Origin: Cryptomeria japonica
Taxonomy: Eukaryota; Streptophyta; Pinopsida; Cupressales; Cupressaceae
Assembly: GCF_030272615.1 (NCBI RefSeq)
Contig: NC_081407.1
Span: 152,537,048-152,601,047 of the forward strand
Reading direction: 5' to 3'
DNA: 64,000 nucleotides
Part shown: positions 33,171 through 45,403 of the stretch, in pieces
Layout of the letters: each line of letters begins with the position of its first letter
How positions within the stretch are numbered: position 1 is the stretch's first letter
Made by a program: the position numbers and the translations under genes
Notes under the pieces: model-generated
Database searches by the model: none
What the model saw: only the letters and a program-made list of their open reading frames with translations
What the model was told of the DNA's origin: nothing

Positions 33171-33780
33171 GCTAACTCATAAAACTAAGTTGATCACAAG
33201 GATTGATCCATTGAAGTATCTTCTCAATAAGGCGGCGCTTACTAGCAGACTAGCCAAATGGGTGATGCTCTTGAGTGAATTCAACATTGAATATATGGAT
33301 AGAAAAGAAATAAAGGTACAAGCTATCACAAATCAGTTAGCAGATGCACCTATGATAGATGATGCTCCTCTAATTTCAGAATTTCCATATGAATCCATCC
33401 TGACGGTATCACACACGAAGCCTTGGCAACTATACTTTGGAGGCTCATACACATAGCATGTTGTAGGAGCTGGCATCCTCTTTATCACACCTCAAGGGGA
33501 TTCCATTCCCAAATCATATCGATTGTCATTTCCTTGCACTAATAACATAGTAGAATACAAGGCATTAACAACTAGATTATGGATTGCAGTTTAGTGGAAG
33601 ATCCAGGAACTTCAAGTTTTCAGGGACTCTCAACTTGTAATTTGTCAAACAACTGATGATTACCAAACAAAGGATGAAAAATTAATGCCTTACAAGAAAA
33701 TGGTAGATGACTGCAAGCAATATTTCATAAAGATAACCTTTGAGCAGATACCAAGAGAGCAGAATTGAGCCACAGATGCC
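33171..33780 (+). pseudogene. Element D RNase H domains (dual)
   Basis: In frame 1, the RT-associated RNase H tail is at 33169-33390 (DPLKYLLNKAALTSRLAKW, then EFNIEYMDRKEIK and QLADAP). A second RNase H of archaeal type follows from about 33430 (LYFGGSYT, then VVGAGILFITP, NIVEYKALTT, VFRDSQLVI, and the REQN-x-ATDAMA end). A TAG at 33457 lies inside the first motif of the second domain, and TAG 33592 and TGA 33767 follow. Two consecutive RNase H domains are a hallmark of the Tat lineage. The first acidic residue of the second domain is Gly in the LYFGG context where Asp is expected. Confidence 0.8.
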
Positions 33781-35169
33781 ATGGCTACTATTGCCTCGTT
33801 GATTGATCTACCGCAGAATGAAACCCACTATGAGTTCTTGGTGGATAACCTTTTGGTTCCCTCGTATGAGATTACTCCTATTGAGACGATATGTGTCAAT
33901 GGTCATGATTCCCAGTTATACGGTTCCATTTTCACATACCTTTTTAACAACACCCTTCCTCCTAACTTATCCAACAACAAACGTCGCACTTTCATTCGCC
34001 AATCTTCCCGATATGTCATTTTAGCCGATATCCTATAGCGTCGAGGTCTAGATGGCACTTTCCTTAGATTTTTAGAAAGGGACAAAGCTCAGATTGTGTT
34101 ACGTGAAGTTCATGAAGGTATGTGTGGTCCACATTCTAGTGGTCCTACCTTAGCCAAGAAACTCATCAGGACTAGATATTACTAGCCCAATATGGAAAAA
34201 GATTCATATCAGTTTGTCAAGAAATGTAAGAAATATCAAACTCATGGAGACCTTATTCATGTGCCAGCACAAGAACTTCAACCGATTGTGACTCCTTGGC
34301 CCTTTTGTCAGTGGGGACTCGATCTCATAAGCAAGATTCACCCCCCTTCTTCCAATGGCCACAAATTCATTATCACTTCCATAGAGTATTTCACAAAATG
34401 GATTGAAGTTGTGCCTCTTACACAAGTCACTGGAAAATAGATTGCTACATTCATTCTTAACTATATCATTTGTCGATACGGTATTCCTCTTTCCATCATC
34501 ATCAATAACGGACGTCCCTTCAAACACCAAGATGTTTGTGAACTTTGTGATCGTTTCCATATTACCCATCATTTCTCCACTCCCTATTATCCCCAAGGTA
34601 ATGGTCAAGTTGAGGCGTCTACTAAAACCATTCTTAAAATCCTCAAAAAGACAATCAATGACGCTGGCCGAAATTGGCATATCCAACTTAATCCCGCACT
34701 TTGGGCTTATCGCACAAGTGTTCGCACACCTACAGGAGCCACACCTTATTCACTTGTCTATGGTGTCGAATCTATCCTACCTATTGAGGTCAACTTACCA
34801 TCTTTACGAGTCTCTTTGCACAACATTATCAATGATGAAGAGTACAGGGTCTCTCGCTTACAAGAACTAGAACTATTGGATGAACGAAGACAAACTGATT
34901 TTAATCATCTCAAGGCTTATCAACAATGAATGAGTCGCAGTTACAACCACAAGGTAAAGCCTCGCACATTTGAGTTAGGTGACATAGTTCTCAAAGAAAA
35001 TCCTAAAAATCAGCAAGATAGAGAGAAGGGAAAGTTTGAACCAAATTGGCTTGGTCCTTACATCATTATAGCAGTCTATGGATTTGGTGCATATCAGATC
35101 TCAACCCTAAAGGGAAAACCTTTGGAGGATCCTATCAATAGCATGCACCTTCGTAGGTTTTACACATAG
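33781..35169 (+). pseudogene. Element D integrase
   Basis: Frame 1 continues. The HHCC zinc-binding region is at about 34108-34245 (VHEGMCGPH, then KKCKKYQTHG, where the first Cys pair and the His pair can be seen). In the core, the first Asp is in WGLDLISKIH (about 34315), the second catalytic Asp is replaced by Asn (SIIINNGRPF, 34490-34520), and Glu is in NGQVEASTK (34599-34625). The C-terminal part ends with HLRRFYT just before TAG 35167. Stops are at 34036, 34183, 34438 and 34927. There is no chromodomain, as expected for Tat. The product would insert element DNA into chromosomes; this copy is inactive. Confidence 0.88.
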
Positions 35170-36879
35170 CTCTTCAAAATATCCTAATTCAAAAATACAA
35201 AAAAATAAAAAAAATATATCAAAAATACGAAAAAAAAAAAAAAAACTTAAAAAAATTTAAAAAATCAAAAAAAGTAAAGAGAAATAAAACCGTCCAACGA
35301 TAAAAACCACTTTGGTGGTGCCCTGGGAAAGTACCATGGTGAAAACCAGGTTACCGGCACCATGTGTACAAACATCGCTCCTCCCTCCTTCAGGATTCAC
35401 TTTCATCCTTTCACTTTGCACACACTCACAGCCTATCCATTCATAATAAACATACCCATTCCTCTCATGGCTTGTTATTGATCTACCTAAGATTGGTTCT
35501 CCATTCATAATAATCCCTCCTTTTCACCCCCTTTCCATCCATAATAAATCAGCTCCTATATGTGGCTAAGGAAAATCCTAAGTCTAGTGATGGGTGTGGA
35601 ACTGAGAGCATCACACATTCCGAGGAGTACAGTTTCTTCCAGTTTTCTTCAGTCTATCCATGCACAATCCACAATAAAGAAACACTTGCATCGTCAATCC
35701 GCAATAAATTTTTGTATTCTCTACAATAAAGTATTAGTTTCATGGATTCAATCAATTTCAGATGAGACACAAGCAGCAACAGGCTTCAACAAATCAAATC
35801 TTTCAACAAACTCAGACAACATTATGGTTCAGTGATATCTATCCTTTTGTGAACGAAAACATTGTGACCACAATCAAATAGACTTATACAAGTGACAAGA
35901 GACACTAAACTTGAGGACTACAGTGAATGTTGGTGTCGAGTCTTGGTTTTCTTTTGTTTTTATCTTTCTGCTGACATGTCTTTTAGCTTTTCTGGGATGT
36001 CTCTATCTAGAGATATTATCTCTAAGATGTCTTTGACTAGAAAGGCGAGGATGGGGTATTGTCACCTATTTTTCTTTGATGTTTGTGGACTATCTCTTAG
36101 TAATGCTATGACTTGTCCAAGGATATGAAGACACTGTGAATCTACTATGAACAAGGGAATTCTTTGTTTGCGATTGTCTGATCTCCATGCAAACAAGTAC
36201 AATGACTTTCTCGGTCGCACATATACCTCAATTGTCATAACCTATTTGCCATAATAAATCTCAATGATGATAATAGCACAAGAATATCTTTCACTTCCAT
36301 ATCTTATATCTTCCATCCCCCTTTCATGATTGACCTTCATCATCCTTCTTGAGTTCGTGTAGCCCGCTATCATAGGACTGAGTATAATGACACGCCAAAA
36401 ATATTTGCATTTCATGTAGTTTGTACCTGCATCATCACATGTTAGCATATTGCATTTCATGCATACATATAGATATCACAATTGCATCATATCCTACACA
36501 CAACACATGTTAGCACATTTTACATTCTCATCATATAAATACTTATGTACATTATCATATTCATTTGCATTTTATACATTCACATTCACATATACCTAAC
36601 ATATTAAAAACATAAAAGAACAAAAATATTGCATTCCATCATGTACATATTTGCATCCATATCATAAGCATCACATAGAAACATGCATCACATAGAAGCA
36701 ACATCACATAGGTACACATGCATATAGTTTCCGCAAAGATGAATCATCTCATATATATCTCTCAAAAATCATGTGTCATGATACAATGATGTCAAAATCA
36801 TATGGCTACAATCACCCGAAGGTGTCTACATCATCATACAACAATGGTACAACACTAATACATAGGGAGCCCTGTAAGG
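35170..36879 (+). other. Non-coding region between integrase and antisense gene in D
   Basis: It begins with an A-rich stretch (35200-35290) including a 16-A run. It continues with low-complexity sequence rich in CATCACATA and CATTCACATA words (36400-36740). Short ORFs at 35560 and 35892 have no recognisable features. Nothing else is supported. Confidence 0.5.
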
Positions 36880-38718
36880 CTATGATGAACTCCCTCCCTC
36901 AGAGCCAACTAGCCTCGATAGAGTCTGAGTCCTAGAAGGACCTGCCCTAGGATCATCTCTCTTGCCCACTCTATCTAGTGGTGGTGGAGGACCCATGACC
37001 CCACCACTAAATGCCTGTCTCCTATCTCTCCCTCCAGTGGTCATCGTAGTCCGTGATGGTCTCCGGAAGCTCCTAGCCCATTGATCTAGTGGCACCACTC
37101 CATAGTATAGGTCTCTCCAGTAGGCTATCTCCTCCCCTACCCATAGAACATAGGCGTATCTAGCTCCTATGTCCTATGATGCCTGCCTGCCTACCCTCAG
37201 TGTTGTCTCAACCTTCGTGTAGCGTTGAATCGCTTGATCTCTCTCCCACTCAGTGTCCCTCAGTTGTCTCCTAAGCCTAGTTGCATCCCTCTCTAGATCC
37301 TAGATCTCCTATGTCTGTCCCTAGAAGATCTCCCTCAAGTATAGTAGCTCATCCACCTCATCCCCTCTCCCCTCCCCTTGACCCTGTGGCTACTCGTGTC
37401 CCTATCCTTGTCCCTGTACATATCTAGGAACCTATGCTACTGGCACCTATAATAGCAATCCACCTCTACCTCTGACTACATGAGCCTGCCTCTCCTCTCC
37501 TCCATCTCTCCTCTGAGCTACCCTCCTCTCTGCTACTTCCCAAACTCTGCCTCCACCATCTCCACTATCATCTCCACCATCACCTTCTATTGGCTCCCCT
37601 GGATCCGTCAGTCATGGAAATGGATGCACTACCCAATATGCATTGTTCTTTGCATCCATCCCTGCATCCTCCACATCTGCCCAAATATCCCAAGGCATCA
37701 GAACCATCTATAGCAATTGTGTCACAACCTGATCATAAGACAATAACAGACCTAAATGCACCTGATCCCTCACCGCTCGCGCATACATCCCAAAGCCCTG
37801 TGGCATCCGTTGTATCCTATCGAACTTCCTACACAACCTGTCAATCAACTACATCTCAATAATATATGGTGTCTGGCCGATTAGATACCTACTCCAGAAT
37901 ACATACGGCAGCTCCACTGCATCATCCTCCCACTCCTCACAATCTAAGTAAGGCCTCCATACCACACTATATACCTCATCGATAACCCAGCACCAATACG
38001 CTAGCCTCCCAATCCGTGCCTGAGAAGTAATCATATCATATAGATGCACATAACTGTGCCCATGTCCTATGTCTCTAAAATGTATCAGACATGTAACCGA
38101 AAGATTCTTATATGCCCATACTTGCAACAACGTCACTCCGCATCCTAATCCTGTCGATCCATGATATACAAACTAGTGCAGCTCATAATACAAGTTTGCC
38201 AGCAGACATGGACCCCATGCAAACTCAGTGTGCTCAGTCACCAATGTCTCTAATGTCCTCCCCCATCCCACAGTCAACCCTTGTGTCGCCCTATCTGGAC
38301 ATAGGAACTCGTTGATCACTCTTGTCAACACTGCCGGTAGCGCCAATCTTGTCGTTGTTGTGGTGTCCCAAGCCACATGTCCTACCCTCATCTCCAAACC
38401 TGGATCCTAGAACACTCGTCTCAGTGCATCCCTGTCTCCCTCTCGATAGTATAGAACTAACTCCCCATCGATCGATATTCATAGTATCCTATATACATCC
38501 TCTAAGGTGACTGTCATCTCACCCATCGGCAAATAAAACATGCATGTCTTTGAGTGCCATCTCTCAGCTAATGCAGTTAGCAATCCCATGTTCACCTAAA
38601 ACTTGGGCACATGCATAATGTATCGCAAGCCCATGGCCTCAATGGCTGCTCTATCCTCGAATGTCAGCTATGCTCGCAAACTCTGAGTCGAAGGGAATCT
38701 CTCCCGTGACTCCAGCAT
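36880..38718 (-). pseudogene. Antisense plant-mobile-domain (PMD) gene of element D
   Basis: On the minus strand, from ATG 38718-38716, the product matches the PMD/aminotransferase-like family. Visible are LTALAERW (about 38580), HSKTCMFYLPMGEMTVTLED (about 38557-38498), ISIDGELV, and a C-terminal block with RLAYWCWVIDEVY and DRIQRMPQGFGMYAR (about 37820). A Gly/Asp-rich then Arg/Pro-rich tail ends at 36880. At least eight in-frame stops break it, including those before the LTF, VNM and ISID segments. Antisense ORFs between pol and the 3' LTR are known in Tat elements, and PMD proteins occur both in transposons and as host silencing factors such as MAIN/MAIL1. The role in the element is unknown. 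Confidence 0.75.
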
Positions 38719-38756
38719 CGGTAGATCCTCCTGTAGTCAAGCCAATCAACTGTGTC

Positions 38757-38957
38757 AATCCTATTAGTACTCCCTATTCATCATAAAGTGTTGCTTTGTT
38801 TACCCTAGTGCTTATATCTATCATATGGCACTCTATCCTAGTGGTACTCCCTATTCATCACAAAGTGTTACTTTTTATCCTAGTGCTTATATCTATCATA
38901 TGGCACTATATCCTAGTAACATTCCCTGTTCATCAAAAAGTGTTGCTTTTATCCTAT
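38757..38957 (+). repeat. Tandem repeat upstream of the D 3' LTR
   Basis: Two and a half copies of a unit of about 75 bases (TACTCCCTATTCATCACAAAG, then TATCCTAGTGCTTATATCTATC) start at 38764, 38841 and 38916. Degenerate derivatives, including two TTGGCAACATATGTTCTATC-like copies, extend to about 39290. Apparent ORFs at 38796 and 39058 lie in this repeat. Confidence 0.7.
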
Positions 38958-39319
38958 CTTTTAGGGCACCTACTTGAGTGCATCCTCTTGATTAACTTGT
39001 CCAATTGGCAACGTATGTTCTATCATAGCAATTTCAGCCTAAACCAATTGGCAACATATGTTCTATCACATAATTATCAATTTCTATGGTACTCCCTGTT
39101 TATCACAAAGTGCCTCGATCTATCCTATCCTAGGGTCTTTACTGGAGTGTATCCTCTTGAGTATTTTCCTGATTGGCAACATCTATTCTATCATAGAATT
39201 GTCAATCCTAGCCCTATCTGCTATCCTAGTCTTCCCTAGAGGACCTATTTGAGTGTATCCTCTCAGCAGCTTATCCAATCGATAGCATATGTTTATCACA
39301 GAACTGTCGATTCGACCTT

Positions 39320-39556
39320 GAAGACATAAACGTGCATTCATGACACAAACATGCTTGCATACTTCAGAGACATTTCTACATTTCATAGACATGCCTCTGT
39401 TTTGTCCAGACGTGTCTGCCCTGCATAAACATGCCTACATATCAAAGACACGCTCACATTTGTCATAGATACTTTTGAAACCATAGATGCATTTAAACTC
39501 AACATAGACACGCCTAACCTACCCAGATGCCTGCCACTAACGCAGACGTGCCTTCC
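39320..39556 (+). repeat. Short-word array 3 in the D pre-PPT region
   Basis: About twelve variants of CATAGACACGCCT or CAGACGTGCCT recur every 18-25 bases. Read on the minus strand the best copies (39541-39552: GGCACGTCTGCG; 39398-39411) match the CGTCTG core of leader arrays 1 and 2. The array therefore lies in opposite orientation near the other end of the element. Confidence 0.55.
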
Positions 39557-40040
39557 CATCTTTTGACCCTCTTGACATTTGTTTTAGACTTACCTAATAT
39601 GCATTTATTGCTCTATCTGACATGCATTTATGACAACAATTAATGCAACAAGGTACAAGGAGGTTTTGTGGTACTCACCGGCTCTCCTGCATCTATTGGC
39701 CTCTGATATCGGCGAATGTGATCGAATCTATGCAACAATGCCATCACTGTTGACTGCTTTCTGCTCTCTCTACACACTGGTCTCTTAGGTGTGTGGATGA
39801 CAATGAGGATTTTTTCCCTCATAGTCTATCTTATAGACTACCCTATCCCCTAGTCTCCCGAGTTAGTCTTCTTTATCCCGTCACTCTATCCTATCTTATC
39901 AGTCCTTTCTAGCCTTTCTTTCTTATTAGACATTTTCATCCAGTCTCTCGAGGTGGCATATCATTCCCATCTTGGGGCAACTTTGTATCAGTTTGTCTTA
40001 TCTTGTTTGAAACAACGCGACAAGCTGCATTGTCTCAAAG

Positions 40041-40050
40041 AGGGGCAAAA
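40041..40050 (+). other. Polypurine tract of D
   Basis: AGGGGCAAAA directly precedes the TGTAGACACC start of the 3' LTR. It is purine-rich with a single C. Confidence 0.7.
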
Positions 40051-40819
40051 TGTAGACACCTAAATTTGTCCTATCTAATTAAATAGATATTTTTATTTAT
40101 TTAATTACTTCATCCTAAGTCTTCTATTAATTAAATGAATCTTTATTTATTTAATTAATTCGTTTATCCTCTTCTAGCCCTTTTCCTCATTTCAATAAAT
40201 ACATTTATTTATTTAAATCATCCTTTTCCTAAATTAAATAAATATTTTATTTATTTAATTGATCCCACTTCTTCTATTAATTAAATAAATCTTTATTTAC
40301 TTAATTAATTCATTATCCTTTTCTACCCATGACACATGTCATTCATCTCTTAATTCCTACACTACCTACCCTCTCATTATTTTCTTATTTCCTCTACCTA
40401 CCCTCTAATCCTAGGCGACCATCTATCTTTTACACCTCTTAATATTATCCCTCCATTTCTTACAGTGTCTTTTATATAAGGAGATGCTTCTTTCATTATC
40501 AACTCCTCCCCAAGCATTTTAGCATTCGAACTTTCATATGTGATCTAGCTATCAACCACACTTCCGTTCTTTGTTGAGCTCTTGTGTACACATAAAATAT
40601 GAGAGCAAATATATCAAACAAGATTAATGGAGATAGGAAGAATGGAGATTCAAACCCTAGTGGACATGTGATGGTATAATCTTTGTGATTTTGTTCATTT
40701 GCATTTGTCTTAGGTAATCTTCATATGTTATGGTGGATCTTTGTTGTTGTTAGGCTAGGGTTTTGTGGTTGAATTCATTTAGCCTTTCAATATTGTTGTT
40801 TCCATTTTTACCATAAACA
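40051..40819 (+). repeat. 3' LTR of element D
   Basis: It runs TGTAGACACC..ATAAACA, 769 bp, with canonical TG..CA ends, followed by the GATAC duplication. It is nearly collinear with the 5' LTR, differing by scattered substitutions, which suggests that D is younger than the element E that hosts it. Confidence 0.92.
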
Positions 40820-41246
40820 GATACATCAACCAAACAGAAGCAAAATCGTGCCAACCAGAACCAAAAATCACCGGTAAGATAGCCTAATACTCACAAATTC
40901 AATGGTACATGCTTTATTTGCAATAAATATGGTCATATGGCTAGTCAGTGCAGAAATAGGAATAATCATAATAATGCATCATTCACCGGTCTTGGAAATG
41001 TAATATGTCATGTATGTAGTAGATTTGGACATATGGCTAACCAATTCAGATCAAATGGAAATCAAGTAAATCAAGGAGTTAACAAGGCAGTACAAAAAAA
41101 CAATATTGTCTGTAAAGCATGCAACAAGATTGGACACATTGCCAAATATTGCAGAAGTGAGAACCCAACGGCAACTAATGGAAATGCACATGAAAAGGGA
41201 AAAGAAAAAGTGGAAGACATCAGGAAACAGTATGAGATGAGATGGA
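40820..41246 (+). pseudogene. Element E first gag, zinc-knuckle part
   Basis: This continues the frame from 2624 after the GATAC duplication. One TAG lies at about 40878. Three CCHC knuckles follow: CFICNKYGHMASQC (40911), CHVCSRFGHMANQF (41009, last Cys replaced by Phe) and CKACNKIGHIAKYC (41111). A Lys/Glu-rich tail then fuses at about 41240-41250 to the middle of another gag. Knuckles after a coiled coil are the same design as element C. Confidence 0.7.
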
Positions 41247-44200
41247 ATGTTGTGGTGGAACTCTGAGTGAAGATAAAATTGTTTCTAAAGTTCTGAGAGC
41301 CCTACCATCGGGTTACAAGATGAAGGCTACTGCAATTAATGAATTGAGAATAATGGTTAATACTTCTATCAACAGAGATACCCTAGTTGGGAAATTATCT
41401 GCTTTTGAGCTTGAAGAATTTGGACCTTTTGGAGTTGTGAAGTCTAAACCTGCTTTTCATGCATCTGCATCAACAACCAGTAAGCAAGACTGGAAAGCTT
41501 TATATGCAAAGCAATTGGATGATATGAAGAGAGAAGATGATGAGTTTGAGAAACTTGAAGCACTATTTCCTAGAAGAGTACCTAAAGGACCAATAGGAAG
41601 TAAGTATGAAGGAAAAGCACCTTTTAAACATTTTGCATGTAATAAGATTGGTTATTTTGTATCTAGATGTCCTAAAATGAATTCAAGATTTGAAGAAAGA
41701 GTTAGCAGATCATTTAAGCCTAACCCTGAATATTAGAACAAGTATAAGTATAGGAAAAATAGAGACAAATCACCCTACATAGCTGATGAGGAAGGTGTTA
41801 CTGATTTTGATGATTAAACGACAGAAGACTCTACTAGTGGTTCCAGCAATGGAAGGAATGGGTGTTCCTGGCTATCAAGGAAGATGTTCCAGCATTGGAA
41901 GAGAATGTACCTGAAGATAAGGCACTTGCTGCTAAAATTGAAGAAAAGGATGAATGGGCAATTGATAGTGGTTGTTCACATCATATCACTGGAGATAAAG
42001 GGAAGTTTCTATCTTTGCAAGAATTTGATGGCGGTCTGGTTAGATTTGCAGATGACAAAGCATGTATGATCAAAGGAAAAGGATCTATATCACTGGATGG
42101 TAAGAACAATACTAATAATGTTTATTATGTTGAAGGTTTAAGGCATAATCTTTTGAGTGTAGGACAATTGCTAGATAAGGGATTTCAATTACAGTTCAAG
42201 GATGGAAAATGCAAAATCATTAACAAATCTGGTTTGGAGATTGCAACTGGTACACAGACAAAAGGTAATATATTTCATTTGAATTTAGGTGTGAAGACAT
42301 GTTTGATTGCACAAATTGATGAGAGTTGTCTATGGCATAAGAGACTGTGTCATGTGAATTTTGATTGCATTGTGAAGATCAGTTCAACTAAGGCAATTAG
42401 AGATATACCTAATATTGTGAAGCCCTATAATTCGATATGAAAAGAATGTCAAATGGGTAAACAGGTCATAACCTCTTTTAGGAGTATACAAGATAAATCT
42501 AATTATGTTCTTGATCTTATTCATACTGATTTGTGTGGCCCTGCTATAGTTAAAAGTTTTCAAGGTGATAGATATTTTATGCTAATCATTGATGATTATT
42601 CTAGAAAGATGTGGGTTACTTTTCTAAGGGAGAAATCTGAAGCATTTGAAAAGTTTAAAATCTTTAAGGCTAAAGTGGAAACTGAGACAGTATTGAAGAT
42701 TAATTGTTTGAGGTCAGATCATGGTGGAGAATTCACATCCAGTGAGTTTAATAACTTTTGTGAGAAGTATGGTATAAGGAGACCATTTTTTGCTCCCCGA
42801 ACACCTCAGTAGAATGGAGTTGTGGAAAGGAAGAACAAAACTATCTTGGATGTTGCTAGAAAAATGATGATGGAAGCTAGTCTACCTCATATCTACTAGA
42901 TAGAAGCAGTGAGCACAATAGTTTATACATTTAATAGAGTACATATCAAAGGAGAAACCGGTAAGACACCTTATGAATTATGGTTTGGCAATACACCTAC
43001 AGTTAAGTATTTTAGAATATTTGGTAAAATGTTATATCAGGAGAGATGATATCATTGGCAAATTTGATCCTACATGTGATGAAGGCATATTTCTTGGTTA
43101 TTCTAATGAAAGCAAGGCATAGAGATATTATAACAAGAGATTGCAGATAATTGTGGAGGGTGCTAATGTCAAGGTGGATGAACTAAATAGAAGTCAAATC
43201 AAAGTTTATGAGCAAGAACCAGTGGTGGAAATGATTGTATCTGAACCGGTAGCATCTTTACCGAAACAGAGTGTTGAACCAGTTACTCCGACAATATCAA
43301 AAAATTCAACAATAATTGAAGAACCGGGAAGAGGAACAGAGAGTCAGAAGACTCCTAGGTATGTGAGATTGAATCATTCAGAAGATCAGATCATTGGGGA
43401 TAAGAACAATGCAGTGATGACAAGAAGAAGACTAGCAACTAATGAGGTAAGTTTAATTTCTCAAGTTGAACCGGTATCAATAATTGAAGCATGTAAAGAT
43501 AAATGTTGGTTGAAAGCTATGGAAGAAGAATTAGATCAGATTGAGAAGAATAACACATGGACTTTAGTTCGCCAACCTAAAATAAGAATGTTATTGGAAC
43601 TAAATGGATTTTTAGGAATAAATTGAATGAGAATGCTCAAGTTGTAAGGAATAAGGCTATATTGGTTTGTAAAGGATATTCTCAGAAGGAAGGAATTGAT
43701 TATGGTGAGACTTTTGCACCTGTAGCTAGGATTGAAGCTGTAAGATTATTTCTTGCCTATGTTGCCCATAAAAACTACAAGGTTTATTAGATGATGTTGT
43801 GTGCATTTTTGAATGGGGATCTTGATGAGGAAGTTTATATTGAGCAACCTAATGGTTTTTCACTTTCAGATGATACAAACATGGTTTGTAGGTTAAGGAA
43901 AGCTTTATATGAATTGAAACAAGCACCTAGAGATTTGTATGCAAGGTTGGATAAATATCTTTTGAAGCTTGCTTTTACCAAGGGTAATGCTGATAGTAAT
44001 TTATATTATAAGGTCACTGATGATAATATATTGATTACTGAAGTATTTGTTGATGACATCATTTTTAGAGGTGAAGATAAGTTATGCATGGAATTTTCTA
44101 AGAATATGGAGAAAGAATTTGAAATGTCTATGATTGGGGAAATGAAATTTTTCTTAGGTTTGCAGATTACTCAGACAAATAAAAGTATTTTCATCTATCA

Positions 44201-44995
44201 AACTAAGTATGCTAGGGAATTGTTGAAGAAATTTGGTATGGGAGATTCTAAACCGGTAAGTACTCCTATGGTTACAAGTGATAAATTGACAAGGAAAGAT
44301 GTTTCTGCACTGGTAAATCCTACAAAATACAAATCTATGAATGGAGGTATGCTTTATTTGACTCAGAATAGGTCTGACATAATGAATGTTGTTTGTATTG
44401 CATCTAGATTTCAGAGTGATCCTAGAGAAAATCATGACAGTGCAGTGAAAAGAATTTTTAGATACTTACAAGGGACATCAAAATATGGTTTGTGGTACCC
44501 TAAGGATGATTAATTTACTTTATGTGCATATATAGATGTTGATTGGGGTGGAGATGTTGATGATCGGATAAGTACTTCTGGTGGAGCTTTCTTTCTTGGA
44601 AAGAAGTTGGTTTCATGGATCAGCAAGAAACAATCATGTACTTCTTTATCTACTATTGAAGCTGAGTATGTTGTTGTTTCTACTAACTGTACACAGGTTC
44701 TATGGATGAAGTAAATGTTGAAGGATATCAAAGTGCATTGCACTGGACCGGTAGTTATTCACTATGATAACTCTGCTGCTATTGACATATCAAAGAATCT
44801 GGTATTTCACTCTAAGACAAAGCACATATCTATCAAGTATAACTTTTTGAAGGAGAAGGTGAAAGAAAGGTTAGACTGGTTTATGTGAATACTAAAGAGC
44901 AGATTGTAGTTGTTTTCACTAAACCTTTTCCTAAAGAACCATTTGAGTACTTTAGAGACAGGTTAGGGGTTTATGCCCCTCTAGCAGAGAACTAA
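41247..44995 (+). pseudogene. Element E second gag (C-terminal half) and Copia pol
   Basis: It begins in mid-UBN2 gag (CCGGTLSEDKIVSKVLRALP), so the N-terminal half is missing. A damaged knuckle is at 41638. The protease site AIDSGCSHHIT (about 41955-41988) is intact. Pre-integrase WHKRLCHVNF follows. The integrase has HTDLCGP, LRSDHGGEF with the second Asp intact (no TGA as in A/B), and NGVVERKN after a TAG at 42810. RT has [16 protein letters not shown] and FVDDIIF (about 44047-44067). RNase H is fragmented, with SKKQSCTSLSTIEAEY at about 44620. It ends at TAA 44993. At least five frameshifts and several stops make it the most decayed Copia pol here. Confidence 0.85.
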
Positions 44996-45155
44996 TTGAT
45001 GATTTTTGGCATCAGTCTGGTATGCATTATTAGAGATATTATTCATTATGGCACTGATGTGGGGATGCTACTGCTCAAGGGGATTAGTCAGCTTTGTGAT
45101 TCAGTGGTTTATGTTTTTGCTTTGATATTTTTGTCAGATTTATGGCATTGATATC

Positions 45156-45403
45156 AAAGGGGGAGAGATATTGATGTGAAAAACTTAAGTTGTATACATT
45201 AGGGGGAGAGATATATGTGTATTTTAGAGATTTATAGAGATATCATTTACAGGGGGAGTTTGGTCTTTGTTTTAGAACTTCATTGCTATATCTTTGAGTG
45301 GGAGATTGTTGGTTGTCTTCCATTGGGAGAGACTTGTTTGGCATTTCTTGGTACTTAGATGTTTTTCACATCTAGTGTTGCCATCAATGCCAAAGGGGGA
45401 TAT
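45156..45403 (+). other. Doubled polypurine tract of E
   Basis: AAAGGGGGAG at 45156 and AAAGGGGGAT at 45392. The second is followed by AT and TGTTGACC, the LTR start. Spacing is 236 bases. Confidence 0.75.

Larger units (their letters stand above)
2625..40819 (+). mobile_element. Element D: Tat-type Ty3/Gypsy retrotransposon
   Basis: D is bounded by two LTRs that are nearly identical by eye (2625-3392 and 40051-40819) and by a perfect 5-bp duplication GATAC (2620-2624 and 40820-40824). Between them are a primer site, a long leader, gag, protease, G-patch, a remnant of RT, two RNase H domains, integrase, an antisense plant-mobile-domain gene and a polypurine tract. G-patch, dual RNase H, no chromodomain and an antisense ORF are traits of the Tat/Ogre lineage. 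Element C (9410-32402) is nested inside, so D itself is about 15 kb. It cannot be autonomous because the RT core is deleted. Confidence 0.9.

Noticed and set aside
36821-36830. GGTGTCTACA as the left end of minus-strand element H
   Set aside because: It lies within the internal region of D, which is complete and uninterrupted there; a chance match to ten bases.
37480-38510. Plus-strand Ser/Pro/His-rich ORFs
   Set aside because: They are shadows of the minus-strand plant-mobile-domain gene, whose conserved motifs are on the other strand.
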